A DNA stretch of 64,000 bases from Verrucomicrobiia bacterium. GTDB taxonomy: Bacteria > Verrucomicrobiota > Verrucomicrobiia > Limisphaerales > JADLHS01. The DNA is taken from assembly GCA_026125285.1 (NCBI GenBank), contig JAHCLO010000018.1, positions 62,001 through 126,000 on the forward strand. The letters run 5' to 3'. A model generated the notes under the pieces. That model saw nothing but the letters and a program-made list of their open reading frames with translations. It did not search any database and was not told the origin of the DNA. A program made the position numbers and the translations under genes. Of the stretch, positions 37,801 to 45,651 are shown in pieces (the stretch's first letter is position 1; every line of letters starts with the position of its first letter).

Positions 37801-39039
37801 TCAAGGAGACTCCCGAAACCGCACCGAGACTCTCTGTCCCGAATACGTCGGCTGCTGCGCCTGAACAATCTCACACAACACTTGCAAAGTTCGCGTGTCA
37901 ATGCGGGCCGATGTGTCGGGGTCAAACAATCGCTTCGGCCCAAACGCCGGCAATATCATCCGCACGCGCAAGCGGCCTGTCTCTCCCGGCGCGCCCAACG
38001 CGGTGAAGCTGCCTTCCGCTCCAACCCGAATCCGATACACGTCCGCCTCATGCACTTCGACGCGCACTTGGAGGCGTTCCGTGTCGGCCATACGCAAGAT
38101 CGGCGTCGGATAGTTCAGCAAGACTTGATCGCCCGCGCGGCGATGGAGTTGGAGGATCGTTCCTGCAAACGGCGCGCGCACTTCATGCAGTTCGTGATTC
38201 GCCCGCGCCACGGCCACTTCGGCGCGGGCGACGGCGACTTCCTCCGGCAACGGCCCGCGCTGCATCGCTTCAAGCTGCTTTTGCAGGCTGACCACTTGTT
38301 TCTTCAGGCTGTCCACCCGCTGCTGCCGCGCTTCCAAAACGTCATCCGACAAAACGCGCTCGGTCTTGAGCTTGCGGGCGCGCGCCAGTTCGCTTTCGGC
38401 AAATACCAATTCCGCTGCCAGCGCATCCCGCTGTGCGGCGGTGGCGGCGATTTCCTCCGCGCCGAATCCTGCCCGCACCCGCGCCAGTCGCGCTTCGGCC
38501 AGTTCCAATTGTGCCTTCTCGCGCCGCGCGTCCACCGTGGCCAGCAACGCGCCGGCCTCGACGCGCTCGCCCTCCTTCACGGATACGGACACGAGCGTGC
38601 CCGCCATCTGCGCCGACACGTCCACCTCGCCATCCACCGGCTCGACGCGACCCACGCAAACGAGGAAGGACGGCGAGTTCGTTGCCAACGTTCCGGCAAG
38701 GCTGGCCGGTGAATTTGTTCGCGCCCCGAGTGCCCATTGAATCGCCACCCAAGCGGCAATCGCAACAATGACGACGGCCACGGCCAGACCCACCTTCACA
38801 AACCCGCCACGCCGGGGCAGAGCGTATTTGAGCAATGCTCGTCGTCGCCGGGTGAGGTCACCCGGCCTACAGTCCAACGACAAACTTCCTCCTAAATGTA
38901 GGCCCGGTGCCCCCACCGGGCGATTGTTCAAAAACGCTTGCGGGTCACCCGGCCTACAAACACCTGTAGGCCGCGTGCCCCCACGCGGCGTTGGTTTTGA
39001 CGTCGTGTAGAACACCATTCGTTTCAGCCATCTATTCAT
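37801..39039 (-). CDS. HlyD/DevB-type membrane fusion protein of an ABC exporter
   Basis: 412 residues. The membrane helix (VKVGLAVAVVIVAIAAWVAI) is followed by the barrel-sandwich start (VDGEVDVSAQMAGTLVSVSV), a long coiled coil rich in Ala/Arg/Glu, and the return strand (HELHEVRAPFAGTILQLHRR). The ATG lies within the end of the ATPase gene (8-bp overlap) behind GGGAGG, which supports this start although the first 60 residues are unusual: they contain a family C palindromic repeat read in frame. It is the last gene of a five-gene operon and should link the permease to the outer membrane. Confidence 0.88.
   Translation of the reverse strand: MNRWLKRMVFYTTSKPTPRGGTRPTGVCRPGDPQAFLNNRPVGAPGLHLGGSLSLDCRPGDLTRRRRALLKYALPRRGGFVKVGLAVAVVIVAIAAWVAIQWALGARTNSPASLAGTLATNSPSFLVCVGRVEPVDGEVDVSAQMAGTLVSVSVKEGERVEAGALLATVDARREKAQLELAEARLARVRAGFGAEEIAATAAQRDALAAELVFAESELARARKLKTERVLSDDVLEARQQRVDSLKKQVVSLQKQLEAMQRGPLPEEVAVARAEVAVARANHELHEVRAPFAGTILQLHRRAGDQVLLNYPTPILRMADTERLQVRVEVHEADVYRIRVGAEGSFTALGAPGETGRLRVRMILPAFGPKRLFDPDTSARIDTRTLQVLCEIVQAQQPTYSGQRVSVRFRESP
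38849..38990. repeat. dispersed repeat family C, in frame inside the HlyD gene
   Basis: Variants of GGGTCACCCGGCCTACA and TGTAGGCCC/CGGTGCCCCCACCGGGCG alternate four times. On the minus strand this is translated as segments such as RPTGVCRPGDPQ and NNRPVGAPGLHLGG within the N-terminal cytoplasmic part of the adaptor. The reading frame is kept. Confidence 0.7.
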
Positions 39040-39709
39040 AGAGCCTCCCGTCTTGCAGTGTCAGCAAACGATCCGCGATGCGATGCAATCGGGCATCGTG
39101 CGTGGCGATGACCACCGCCACGCGCGTCTGCCGCGCCGCCTCCTGGATCAAGGACGCCAGCGCGTCGGCGGCGTGGGCGTCCAGTTGCGACGTCGGTTCG
39201 TCCGCCAGCAACACATCGGGCCGGGGCGCCAGCGCGCGGGCCAGCGCGGTGCGCTGTTTCTCACCGCCGCTCAACGTGCCCGGCAACTTGTCCGCCTTGG
39301 CCGCGATGCCGAGCAGTTGTAACGTCTCCGTCACCCGCCGCGCCTCCACGAGCTGTCGCTTGAGCCGCAAGCCCAGCGCGACGTTGTCCCGGACGCTCAA
39401 CGCCTCCACCAGATGAAAGTGCTGAAACACAAAGCCCAGATGCCGTCGCCGCGCCTCGGTGCGGGCCGCTTCGGAAGCCTGATTCAACTCCGTTCTGGCA
39501 AGGCGCACCTCGCCGGCATCGGCGCGCAGCAACACCCCGGCAATCTGGAGCAACGTCGTCTTGCCCGAACCGGACGGCCCTTGCAGCAATACGATTTCGC
39601 CGCACCGCACTTCCAGCGACAGCCCTTCCAGAACGCGCAGCGGGCCGGTCGGCTCGGTGAACGACTTGTGGACGCCACGCAATTCCAGAATGGCCGAGCC
39701 GTTGTTCAC
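39032..39709 (-). CDS. ABC transporter ATP-binding protein (DevA/LolD-like)
   Basis: About 225 residues. All nucleotide-binding motifs are present: Walker A LLQGPSGSGKTTLLQIAGVL, Q-loop region LGFVFQHFHLVEALSVRDNV, signature LSGGEKQRTALARALAPRPD, Walker B VLLADEPTSQLDAH and the H-loop ATHDARL. I chose GTG at 39709, whose GTGA overlaps the stop of the permease gene, instead of the longer frame that starts 42 bp earlier. The small size and motif spacing fit the MacB/LolD/DevA group that powers three-component exporters. It lies between permease and adaptor genes. Confidence 0.92.
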   Translation of the reverse strand: MNNGSAILELRGVHKSFTEPTGPLRVLEGLSLEVRCGEIVLLQGPSGSGKTTLLQIAGVLLRADAGEVRLARTELNQASEAARTEARRRHLGFVFQHFHLVEALSVRDNVALGLRLKRQLVEARRVTETLQLLGIAAKADKLPGTLSGGEKQRTALARALAPRPDVLLADEPTSQLDAHAADALASLIQEAARQTRVAVVIATHDARLHRIADRLLTLQDGRLYE

Positions 39710-40962
39710 GCGCGAAACGCCTCTGCCGGCTCCAGGTGAACCACCTTCCACAACGCCGGCACACAGGCCAGCGCCGACGCCAGCGCGATCAAACCCAGCA
39801 CTGCCAGCGCGGTCGTGGGTGAGATCACCACGGAAATGGTCGTGCGCGCCAGCGCCGCCAACGCCGCCGCCAGCGCAATGCCGGCCACCAGACTGCCTGC
39901 CACGAACATCACCCCCGCTTGGAGGCCGATGACGGCGGCAATCTCGCTGCCGGATGCCCCCAGCGCCTTCAGCGCCGCAAACACCGGCAGCTTTTGCACC
40001 GTCAGCAGGTAAAACGTCAGCAGCACGGTGAGAAAACCGACCAATGCTGCCAGCCCCGCCGAAAGAAACAGAATGGGACCAATCCCCGTGCGGCTTTCCC
40101 AGTAGTGCTGCGTCAGGTCATGCAAAGCGCGGGCGGTGAAAACATCGTGCTCCGGCAGAGCCTCCTGCAACCGTCCGGCCACCTGGTCCACGTCCGCTCC
40201 CGCTTGGCATCGGACGGCGACAAAACTCACATGCTGGGCCGGCAACCCGAGAAACCGCCGCGCATTGTCGAAGTCCGTGACCACGAGACAGGAAGTGCTG
40301 AACAGTTTCTTGCCCCGCACAAAGCCGACCACCTTCGCTCGCCGCCCGTGGATTTCCACCTCCGCGCGCGGTTGACTCGCGGTGAATTCCGTGGCAGCGG
40401 ACGTCAGTCCGCTCCATCTCTCTTCGGGAGAAGTCAGAGCCGACTCACGTCGGTTGCTACGATTGAGGAGTTCAGAGCGCGAAGCGAAGTGCGGAACTTT
40501 CACGCCCAGTTTGGCGGCTGCTTTTTCGTCCACGAGCACGTGCCCGTCGGGTCGGAGCAACGCGCCCGCGTTCTCGAACGGAACGCCGAAATCGAAGCGG
40601 ATGCCCTCGTCAAACTCAATACCCAAGACTTGCACGCTCTCCTTGGCTCCGGTGCCGGGGATGCGCCACTTGCTCCAGTCGAACACCACCCGCGCGGCGG
40701 ACGCCACGCCTGGCACATTGCGGGCCTGCCAATACGCCGCGTCATCGAGGTGGACCGCGTAATCGAAACTCAACAACGCCTGGGGCGCAATCCACAGGTC
40801 CGCGTCAAACGAATCCTGTACGACGGTGATGTCTCGCTTGAAACCGAAATAGAACCCGGATTGCAGAAAAACCAAGAACAGCGCCAACGAAATCCCGAAA
40901 CCTGCCCCAGCGTAGCGAATTGGTTCGTGTCCCATCATTTTCACCGCGGTAAGTCTGAGCAT
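39706..40962 (-). CDS. ABC transporter permease, DevC/FtsX type, with in-frame repeat insertion
   Basis: About 418 residues from MLRLTAVKMMGHEPIRYAGA. One N-terminal helix (GFGISLALFLVFLQSGFYFG) is followed by a large periplasmic domain and three C-terminal helices (GPILFLSAGLAALVGFLTVL; GVMFVAGSLVAGIALAAAL; ALAVLGLIALASALACVPAL), the FtsX/MacB layout. The end resembles cyanobacterial DevC. In the periplasmic domain a stretch of about 30 residues (NRSNRRESALTS...ERWSGLTSAAT) is encoded by a family A palindromic repeat and is unlikely to be native. The gene lies 5 bp after the HAD phosphatase gene. Confidence 0.88.
   Translation of the reverse strand: MLRLTAVKMMGHEPIRYAGAGFGISLALFLVFLQSGFYFGFKRDITVVQDSFDADLWIAPQALLSFDYAVHLDDAAYWQARNVPGVASAARVVFDWSKWRIPGTGAKESVQVLGIEFDEGIRFDFGVPFENAGALLRPDGHVLVDEKAAAKLGVKVPHFASRSELLNRSNRRESALTSPEERWSGLTSAATEFTASQPRAEVEIHGRRAKVVGFVRGKKLFSTSCLVVTDFDNARRFLGLPAQHVSFVAVRCQAGADVDQVAGRLQEALPEHDVFTARALHDLTQHYWESRTGIGPILFLSAGLAALVGFLTVLLTFYLLTVQKLPVFAALKALGASGSEIAAVIGLQAGVMFVAGSLVAGIALAAALAALARTTISVVISPTTALAVLGLIALASALACVPALWKVVHLEPAEAFRA
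40391..40500 (-). repeat. dispersed palindromic repeat, family A (copy 2), in frame inside the permease gene
   Basis: Reversed relative to the copy at 7489-7590 and about 90 percent identical in its two conserved blocks. On the coding strand it is read through without a stop and adds about 36 residues to the periplasmic domain. Confidence 0.75.
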
Positions 40963-40967
40963 AATGG

Positions 40968-41654
40968 TCACCAGTCGATAAGTTCTCTGGGGATTCCCCT
41001 TTCCAAGTCCAGAATTCGCCAATGCCGCTCGCGCGCCACACGAGCGAGACGTTGGGTGGGATTAACTACCACTGGATGGCCCACCCAAGAGAGCAACTCA
41101 ACATCAGAAATGTGATCGCCGTACGCGTAGCATCGCTCAGGTGCATAACCGCGCGCCACACACAGTTGTTCAATCAACTGCCGCTTACCGCTGCCGTAAG
41201 GCTCAGGCGTCTCCCGCGCACCAGTTAGAACGCCTCCTTGCTCCATAAGTCGTGTGGCCACGACGAACTCAATCCCAAGAAAGTTGGCCAAGGGCATTGC
41301 CAACGATTCGAGAGCAGAGGTCACCAAGATTACTGCGTGTCCGTTGCGCCGATGACTGTCCAGCAACTTTGAGGCAAAGCTCCGAATTCGGCGACTCATG
41401 CACCCGTCAAAGAACTGTTGCCCGAACTCTGCCAGTTCTGTGGCTGACGTGCCTTGGAACAAATCGAAACCTGCATCGCGAAGTCGCCGCGCATCTTTTG
41501 TTAATCCCGCCACATAAGCCGCATAACGAAAGAAAACCAAGGAAGAACGAAGCAGGCGCGCTCGGCGAGTTTTTAGACACCACAAAAGAAACGAGAGCTG
41601 AGATTCGCCTCGCAAAAGCGTGCCATCCATATCAAAGAAAGCAGCTGCCGTCAT
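40968..41654 (-). CDS. HAD-IB family phosphatase
   Basis: 228 residues. HAD motif I is AAFFDMDGTLLRGESQLSFL, motif II the Thr/Ser in AVILVTSALESLAMPLANFL, and motif III/IV the Lys and Asp pair in YGSGKRQLIEQL and CYAYGDHISDVELLSWVGHP. This is the subfamily of phosphoserine-phosphatase-like and CicA-type enzymes; several members are fused to or paired with PlsC acyltransferases and may act on lipid phosphates. Its ATGA overlaps the stop of the acyltransferase gene, so translation is coupled. The exact substrate is unknown. Confidence 0.9.
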   Translation of the reverse strand: MTAAAFFDMDGTLLRGESQLSFLLWCLKTRRARLLRSSLVFFRYAAYVAGLTKDARRLRDAGFDLFQGTSATELAEFGQQFFDGCMSRRIRSFASKLLDSHRRNGHAVILVTSALESLAMPLANFLGIEFVVATRLMEQGGVLTGARETPEPYGSGKRQLIEQLCVARGYAPERCYAYGDHISDVELLSWVGHPVVVNPTQRLARVARERHWRILDLERGIPRELIDW

Positions 41655-42355
41655 TGTTGGCTTCCATCTCTCTCCCTGCGCGTGCGCCGCACGATCGCGT
41701 AAGCCCGATTGATTGAATCTTCGACCAAAGTCATGTCTTCCTCAGAACCGTTCGGGTTAATTGGCGGCAGAAAATGCACGGACAAACCAATTCGATGCAA
41801 AGTCGGCAATTTCCTGTGCGGCGGCCACACCTCCCAGAATCCACAAAGCGCGACGGGAACAATGCACGCATTACTCTTTCGTGCGAGCGTAGCAGCGCCA
41901 CAGAACAACGGATACTTTTCGCCAGTCCGACTGCGCGTGCCTTCCGGGAAAATGCAAACAGCAGGAGGTGAATTATCGTTGGTGCGGCTCAACGTTTTCA
42001 CAGTCAAGCTGACAGCTTGCGTGCGAGACGCCTCGTCAAAAACAATGGCTCCTCGCGAGCGAGCGAGTGCGGCAAATAGTGGATTGCGGACAACCTTCCG
42101 CTTGGCAAGAAAAGTCACATGCCGACCGAACTTCCTGCGACAGATCACATCCAGCAATAGCCAATCGAGGTAACTGCTGTGATTGGGAGTGATTACTACG
42201 GGGGAACACGGCAGCGTACCGTGAACGGTTCCGCGATTCCACCGCCAGAGGAATAGCCAGAAGCACAATTCGAATAGGGCGTACACGATCGTGCCCGCCA
42301 GTCTTTGCCACACCGTCGTCGCTTGGTATTGTAAAACTTTCCCGTTGGGTTTCAT
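41651..42355 (-). CDS. plsC: 1-acyl-sn-glycerol-3-phosphate acyltransferase-like protein
   Basis: About 234 residues. An N-terminal hydrophobic segment (LAGTIVYALFELCFWLFLWR) precedes the acyltransferase motifs: NHSSYLDWLLLDV (the H-x4-D catalytic dyad), KRKVVRNPLFAALARSRGAI and FPEGTRSRTGEKYPLFCGAA. The family transfers fatty acyl groups to lysophosphatidate or similar lysolipids at the membrane. I chose the ATG at MKPNGKVLQYQ, since the longer frame upstream runs through palindromic repeats. It heads the five-gene operon with a HAD phosphatase and a DevCAB-like exporter, hence a role in making an exported lipid is inferred. Confidence 0.88.
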   Translation of the reverse strand: MKPNGKVLQYQATTVWQRLAGTIVYALFELCFWLFLWRWNRGTVHGTLPCSPVVITPNHSSYLDWLLLDVICRRKFGRHVTFLAKRKVVRNPLFAALARSRGAIVFDEASRTQAVSLTVKTLSRTNDNSPPAVCIFPEGTRSRTGEKYPLFCGAATLARKSNACIVPVALCGFWEVWPPHRKLPTLHRIGLSVHFLPPINPNGSEEDMTLVEDSINRAYAIVRRTRRERDGSQQ

Positions 42356-42694
42356 TCCGTGCGTTGAATCGCACAGCCTTGCCCTGCCCAAACAGAATGG
42401 GGCGCACTTACTTGCGCCCCGTATCGGGCACGTGGATGCCCTTGAGAGAACGCTTTCGGCACGCCCCGGGTGGGGCGTGCTTCCAGCGCTGCCTCTCAAG
42501 CGAAATTTCCACGTTTCGATACGGACAGCAGCCGAAGCTACGCAAAGTTATGTTTGTAAAAAGTTCTGGTCGTTAATTCTCGTTTTGGTTTCTGACGGGA
42601 TTGAGAGCAGCCGGGCGGGGAGCGGTTGCAAAGCCGGGAATTGCGCCTGATTTGCCCGCTTGTTGCCGGCAACGCCGTGGTGTATTCTGCGGCC
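42356..42694. other. intergenic interval with palindromes and direct repeat copy 1
   Basis: No gene. Contains the hairpins GGGGCGCACTTACTTGCGCC (near 42408) and GCACGCCCCGGGTGGGGCGT (near 42460), and the first copy of the direct repeat that also occurs behind the toxin genes. Confidence 0.5.
42528..42574 (+). repeat. direct repeat D, copy 1 (left of toxin-antitoxin genes)
   Basis: Begins GCAGCCGAAGCTACGCAAAG and ends GTTCTGGTCGTT. A diverged copy with the same ends lies at 43492-43539. The two enclose the antitoxin and toxin genes. The core GCAGC-CGAA-GCTGC of copy 2 is palindromic. Confidence 0.65.
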
Positions 42695-42919
42695 ATGAAG
42701 CTTCTGGAACGCATTACAGTCGAGCCGGGCAAGTGCGGCGGGCGTCCGTGCATCCGCGGGATGCGCATCCGCGTGACGGACGTGCTCGGCATGTTGGCCG
42801 AGGGCGTGCCGCACGAGGAAATACTGCGCGATTTTCCGTATCTCGAACCGGATGACATCAAAGCGGCGCTGGCCTACGCCGCGCGGCAATCCGACCACGC
42901 GGTCCTACAGCCGGCGTGA
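42695..42919 (+). CDS. DUF433 antitoxin-like protein
   Basis: 74 residues: LLERITVEPGKCGGRPCIRG, then MRIRVTDVLGMLAEGVPHEE and ILRDFPYLEPDDIKAALAYA. This is the DUF433 domain, a small winged-helix-type protein that occurs as the antitoxin next to DUF5615 PIN-like toxins. I chose the internal ATG, as the 23 codons upstream lack any similarity. Its stop codon overlaps the GTG start of the toxin gene (GTGA). Confidence 0.9.
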   Translation: MKLLERITVEPGKCGGRPCIRGMRIRVTDVLGMLAEGVPHEEILRDFPYLEPDDIKAALAYAARQSDHAVLQPA

Positions 42920-43249
42920 ACTTCCTCGTTGATGCGCAACTCCCGCCGGCGCTCGCGCGGTGGATTGCCAGCCAGGGGCATGAGGCCACACACGTCTTCG
43001 ATCTGGGCTTCCACACCGCCGATGATCCAGTGATTTGGGGAGCGCGCCCGTAACGAGCAGTCGGTCATTATCAGCAAGGATGAGGATTTTGTTGACCACT
43101 GGCTCTTGAGCGACCGGCCGGTCGCGCTCATTTGGATTCGCAAAGGGAATTGTTCAAACCGCGCCTTGCTGGCCTGGCTCGAACCCTTGTGGCCGGATGC
43201 CCTCAAGCGGCTGGAGCAGGGAGAAAAGTTCATCGAGCTCCGGGCGTAG
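42916..43249 (+). pseudogene. DUF5615 PIN-like toxin, frameshifted
   Basis: Starts at GTG: NFLVDAQLPPALARWIASQG, HEATHVFDLGFHTADDPVIW, the N-terminal acidic half of a PIN-like nuclease of the DUF5615 type. In the run of G at 43037-43040 there is one base too many, giving GARP and a stop. One frame over, the protein resumes as ERARNEQSVIISKDEDFVDH (with the conserved KDEDF) and runs to FIELRA at 43249. Toxin loss with a retained antitoxin is a common outcome; a sequencing error is the other explanation. Confidence 0.8.
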
Positions 43250-43447
43250 AACATTGTTTGCTGGTATGACGCGTGGGAGCACCCGGAAATCCCAACGTTG
43301 AACGCCACGTTTCCGCATCACAAGCACTGCCTGCCGAACCTCCGCGAAAACCGCGCGCCCGCGCCCGGAATCAGTTTCACGGCCCCGAACGTGGAGGTGG
43401 TCTTACCGGACGTGCGCCGTGCGCGGGTTGCGCAAGGTGACGATTGA
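43250..43447 (+). pseudogene. remnant of a TumE/DUF6516-like toxin
   Basis: The frame directly after the PIN toxin stop reads CWYDAWEHPEIPTLNATFPH, HKHCLPNLRENRAPAPGISF and NVEVVLPDVRRARVAQGDD before a stop. Phrases like YD...HPE-PT...PHHKH are typical of the C-terminal half of DUF6516 (TumE) proteins. There is no start codon or N-terminal half, so this is a fragment. The assignment rests on a short motif only. Confidence 0.4.
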
Positions 43448-43491
43448 TTCGATTGGTGGGGGTTGGAGACGGGGCGAAATTTGCGAGACCC

Positions 43492-43539
43492 GCAGCCGAA
43501 GCTGCGCAAAATTATTCTGAGTGAATCGTTCTGGTCGTT
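43492..43539 (+). repeat. direct repeat D, copy 2 (right of toxin-antitoxin genes)
   Basis: GCAGCCGAAGCTGCGCAAAA ... GTTCTGGTCGTT, in the same orientation as 42528-42574. Conserved flanking bases (GCGAAATTT) extend the similarity about 20 bp upstream in both copies. Confidence 0.65.
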
Positions 43540-43634
43540 TCCGCGTTGCCTGATACCGAATTCACTCGAAACCATGTAGGGTCACTCCTACCTTCGCATG
43601 TCATCGTGACCTGACGCCGTGCCAACACCGTACG

Positions 43635-45221
43635 ATGAGTGAAAATGTCAAAATTGAATTGCTGCCGCTGGGCAAGACGCTCGAAGTGGAACGCGGCACG
43701 CCTTTACAGGATTTGCTCTTTGCGCATGGGGTTGAGTTTCCCTGCGGCGGACGCGGACGCTGCAAGGGCTGCAAAGTCAAAGTCCTCGTCGGCACATTGC
43801 CGATCACCGACGAAGACCGCAAGAAACTGACGAGTACCGAGTTGGCGGACGGCTGGCGGCTTGCGTGCCGCAGTCGGGCCGAAGGCGATTTGCAGCTCGA
43901 ACTCGCGCAATGGGAAGCAACCATCCTGACAGACGACACGGTGTTCGATTTCACACCGCAGGACGGGTTGGGCGTTGCGATTGATCTCGGCACGACGACG
44001 ATCGTGGCGCAACTGCTGGACCTGCGTACCGGCCACGTCCTGGCGGTGCGAACGGCACTCAACCGCCAGGCGCAACACGGCGCGGACATCATGAGCCGCG
44101 TGGAGTTCGCCGTGGCTGGCGGCGGACAGGCACAATTGAAAAGGCTCATACGCGAACAAGTTGGCGAACTTGTCCAGGAACTGCTCGGCGTCAATGCGGC
44201 GTCAGGTAGGGTGCGTCACTCCGTGCGCGCCGCAATACCGCAAGCCGACAACGGCGCGCGCGGAGTGACGCGCCCTACCAGTGCCGCGGATTTGAAACAC
44301 ATCGTCCTCGTTGGCAACACAGTCATGCACCACCTGTTTTGCGGCGTCAGTGTCGAACCGCTGTCGCATTATCCATTTGCGCCAATGGACGACGGATTGC
44401 GCGTGTTAACCGCCGATGACCTGGGCTGGAAGGTGGACGCTACGGTGTCAGTCCGTTTTCTTCCGTGCCTCGGTGGATTTGTCGGCAGCGACATTCTGGC
44501 CGGTGTGCTGGCCATTAAACTGCACGAGCGTGAAGCGCTGGTGGCGTTGGTGGACCTCGGCACGAACGGCGAAATTGTCGTCGGCAACCGCGAACGAATG
44601 TTGTGCGCCTCGACGGCGGCGGGTCCAGCGTTCGAAGGCGCGCGCATCTGGATGGGCATGCGCGCCGTGACCGGGGCGATTTCCGAGGTGCATATCGCGG
44701 ATGGCGGATTGCACTGTCACGTGTTGGGCAACGCCGCGCCGCGCGGCATCTGCGGCAGCGGTCTTGTGGATACAGTGGCGGGTGCGCTGGAACTGGGCTG
44801 GGTTAAACCGAACGGCAGGCTGGCCAACGGCAGCGATTTCACGCTCGCCGGGCCAGTGAAGGTCTCGCAGACGGACATACGCGAACTCCAACTCGCCAAA
44901 GGCGCCATTGCCGCCGGACTTGAAGTGCTGCTCCGCCAATGGGGTGCGACGAAAGCAGACTTGACGCGGGTTTATCTGGCCGGCGCGTTCGGCAATTACA
45001 TCAACCTCACCAGCGCGCGGCGGATCGGGCTGCTGGATTTTCCGGCGGACAACATTCAGCCTGCAGGTAACACCGCTTTGCTGGGAGCGAAGCTGGCGTT
45101 GTTTGGATTGCGTGAACACGACGCGGATTATCCCGACTTGCGGCGCAAGATCAGCCACGTCTCATTGCACGAAGACCCGCACTTCCAGAAAACCTACGTG
45201 GAGCAGATGACTTTCCCGTAG
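43635..45221 (+). CDS. RACo-like [2Fe-2S]/ASKHA ATPase (DUF4445), corrinoid-protein reductive activator type
   Basis: 528 residues. The N-terminal ferredoxin domain has the cluster ligands in FPCGGRGRCKGCKVKVLVG and the fourth Cys in WRLACRSRAEGD. The ASKHA-type ATPase part follows: GVAIDLGTTTIVAQLLDLRT, HIVLVGNTVMHHLFCGV, ALVALVDLGTNGEIVVGN and RGICGSGLVDTVAGALELGW, and near the end VYLAGAFGNYINLTSARRIG. The family reactivates Co(II) corrinoid cofactors of methyltransferases at the cost of ATP. Between the first ATPase segments, about 26 residues (GRVRHSVRAAIPQADNGARG plus six) come from a palindromic repeat inserted in frame. No corrinoid methyltransferase is visible nearby. Confidence 0.92.
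   Translation: MSENVKIELLPLGKTLEVERGTPLQDLLFAHGVEFPCGGRGRCKGCKVKVLVGTLPITDEDRKKLTSTELADGWRLACRSRAEGDLQLELAQWEATILTDDTVFDFTPQDGLGVAIDLGTTTIVAQLLDLRTGHVLAVRTALNRQAQHGADIMSRVEFAVAGGGQAQLKRLIREQVGELVQELLGVNAASGRVRHSVRAAIPQADNGARGVTRPTSAADLKHIVLVGNTVMHHLFCGVSVEPLSHYPFAPMDDGLRVLTADDLGWKVDATVSVRFLPCLGGFVGSDILAGVLAIKLHEREALVALVDLGTNGEIVVGNRERMLCASTAAGPAFEGARIWMGMRAVTGAISEVHIADGGLHCHVLGNAAPRGICGSGLVDTVAGALELGWVKPNGRLANGSDFTLAGPVKVSQTDIRELQLAKGAIAAGLEVLLRQWGATKADLTRVYLAGAFGNYINLTSARRIGLLDFPADNIQPAGNTALLGAKLALFGLREHDADYPDLRRKISHVSLHEDPHFQKTYVEQMTFP
44205..44280. repeat. dispersed palindromic repeat, family B (copy 1), in frame inside the RACo-like gene
   Basis: Two 27-bp arms (44205-44231 and 44253-44279) that are reverse complements with two mismatches, starting GGTAGGGTGCGTCACTCCGT, around a 21-bp centre. 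Copy 2 at 49069-49144 matches 25 of 27 bases of the left arm. Confidence 0.85.
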
Positions 45222-45348
45222 CGCCAAAGCAGTCGGAACTTGATTCGCGTCAAAGCCGATGGGGCGCATCTGGGCAATAAATGACATTGGAATGACAAAA
45301 TCAGTGTGGCCGATCTGGCAGACAACGTCGAGGATGGCCGCAGGTATC

Positions 45349-45651
45349 ATGAAAACCGAGCCGATGCACCACGAATCTGGAAGCGAAACTGAAAGCGCCC
45401 TCCGGTGTGAAGTGTGCCCGCTCAGTTGCGTGAAGGCGGGCGTGGCCGTGCGCATCAAACGGCTCTGCGCCGCGCCGGAGGTTCAGGAACGTCTGCGCGA
45501 AATTGGCCTGTGCGAGGAACGAGTCATCCGCCTGCTGACCAGCCATACTAACTTCATTTGCCAGGTCTGTAACGCGCGGCTCGCCATCAGCGAGCAACTT
45601 GCACGGTTGATCATGGTTGAGCCGATGCCCGCGCCGGTTGCATCTCGGTGA
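45349..45651 (+). CDS. feoA: FeoA domain protein with N-terminal Cys motif
   Basis: 100 residues. After a hydrophilic N-terminus comes CEVCPLSCVKAGVAVRIKRL and the FeoA/SH3-like core VQERLREIGLCEERVIRLLT with FICQVCNARLAISEQLARLI. FeoA assists the FeoB ferrous iron transporter; here no FeoB is next to it, and the extra Cys (CEVCPLSC; CQVC) may bind metal. It ends inside the 3' end of the oppositely oriented GltD-like gene (41-bp convergent overlap). The frame also opens 30 codons upstream, without similarity. Confidence 0.8.
   Translation: MKTEPMHHESGSETESALRCEVCPLSCVKAGVAVRIKRLCAAPEVQERLREIGLCEERVIRLLTSHTNFICQVCNARLAISEQLARLIMVEPMPAPVASR

Noticed and set aside
42408-42481. Terminators behind the toxin-antitoxin region or before the lipid operon
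   Set aside because: Good hairpins, but without T-runs on either strand; more likely palindromic repeats.
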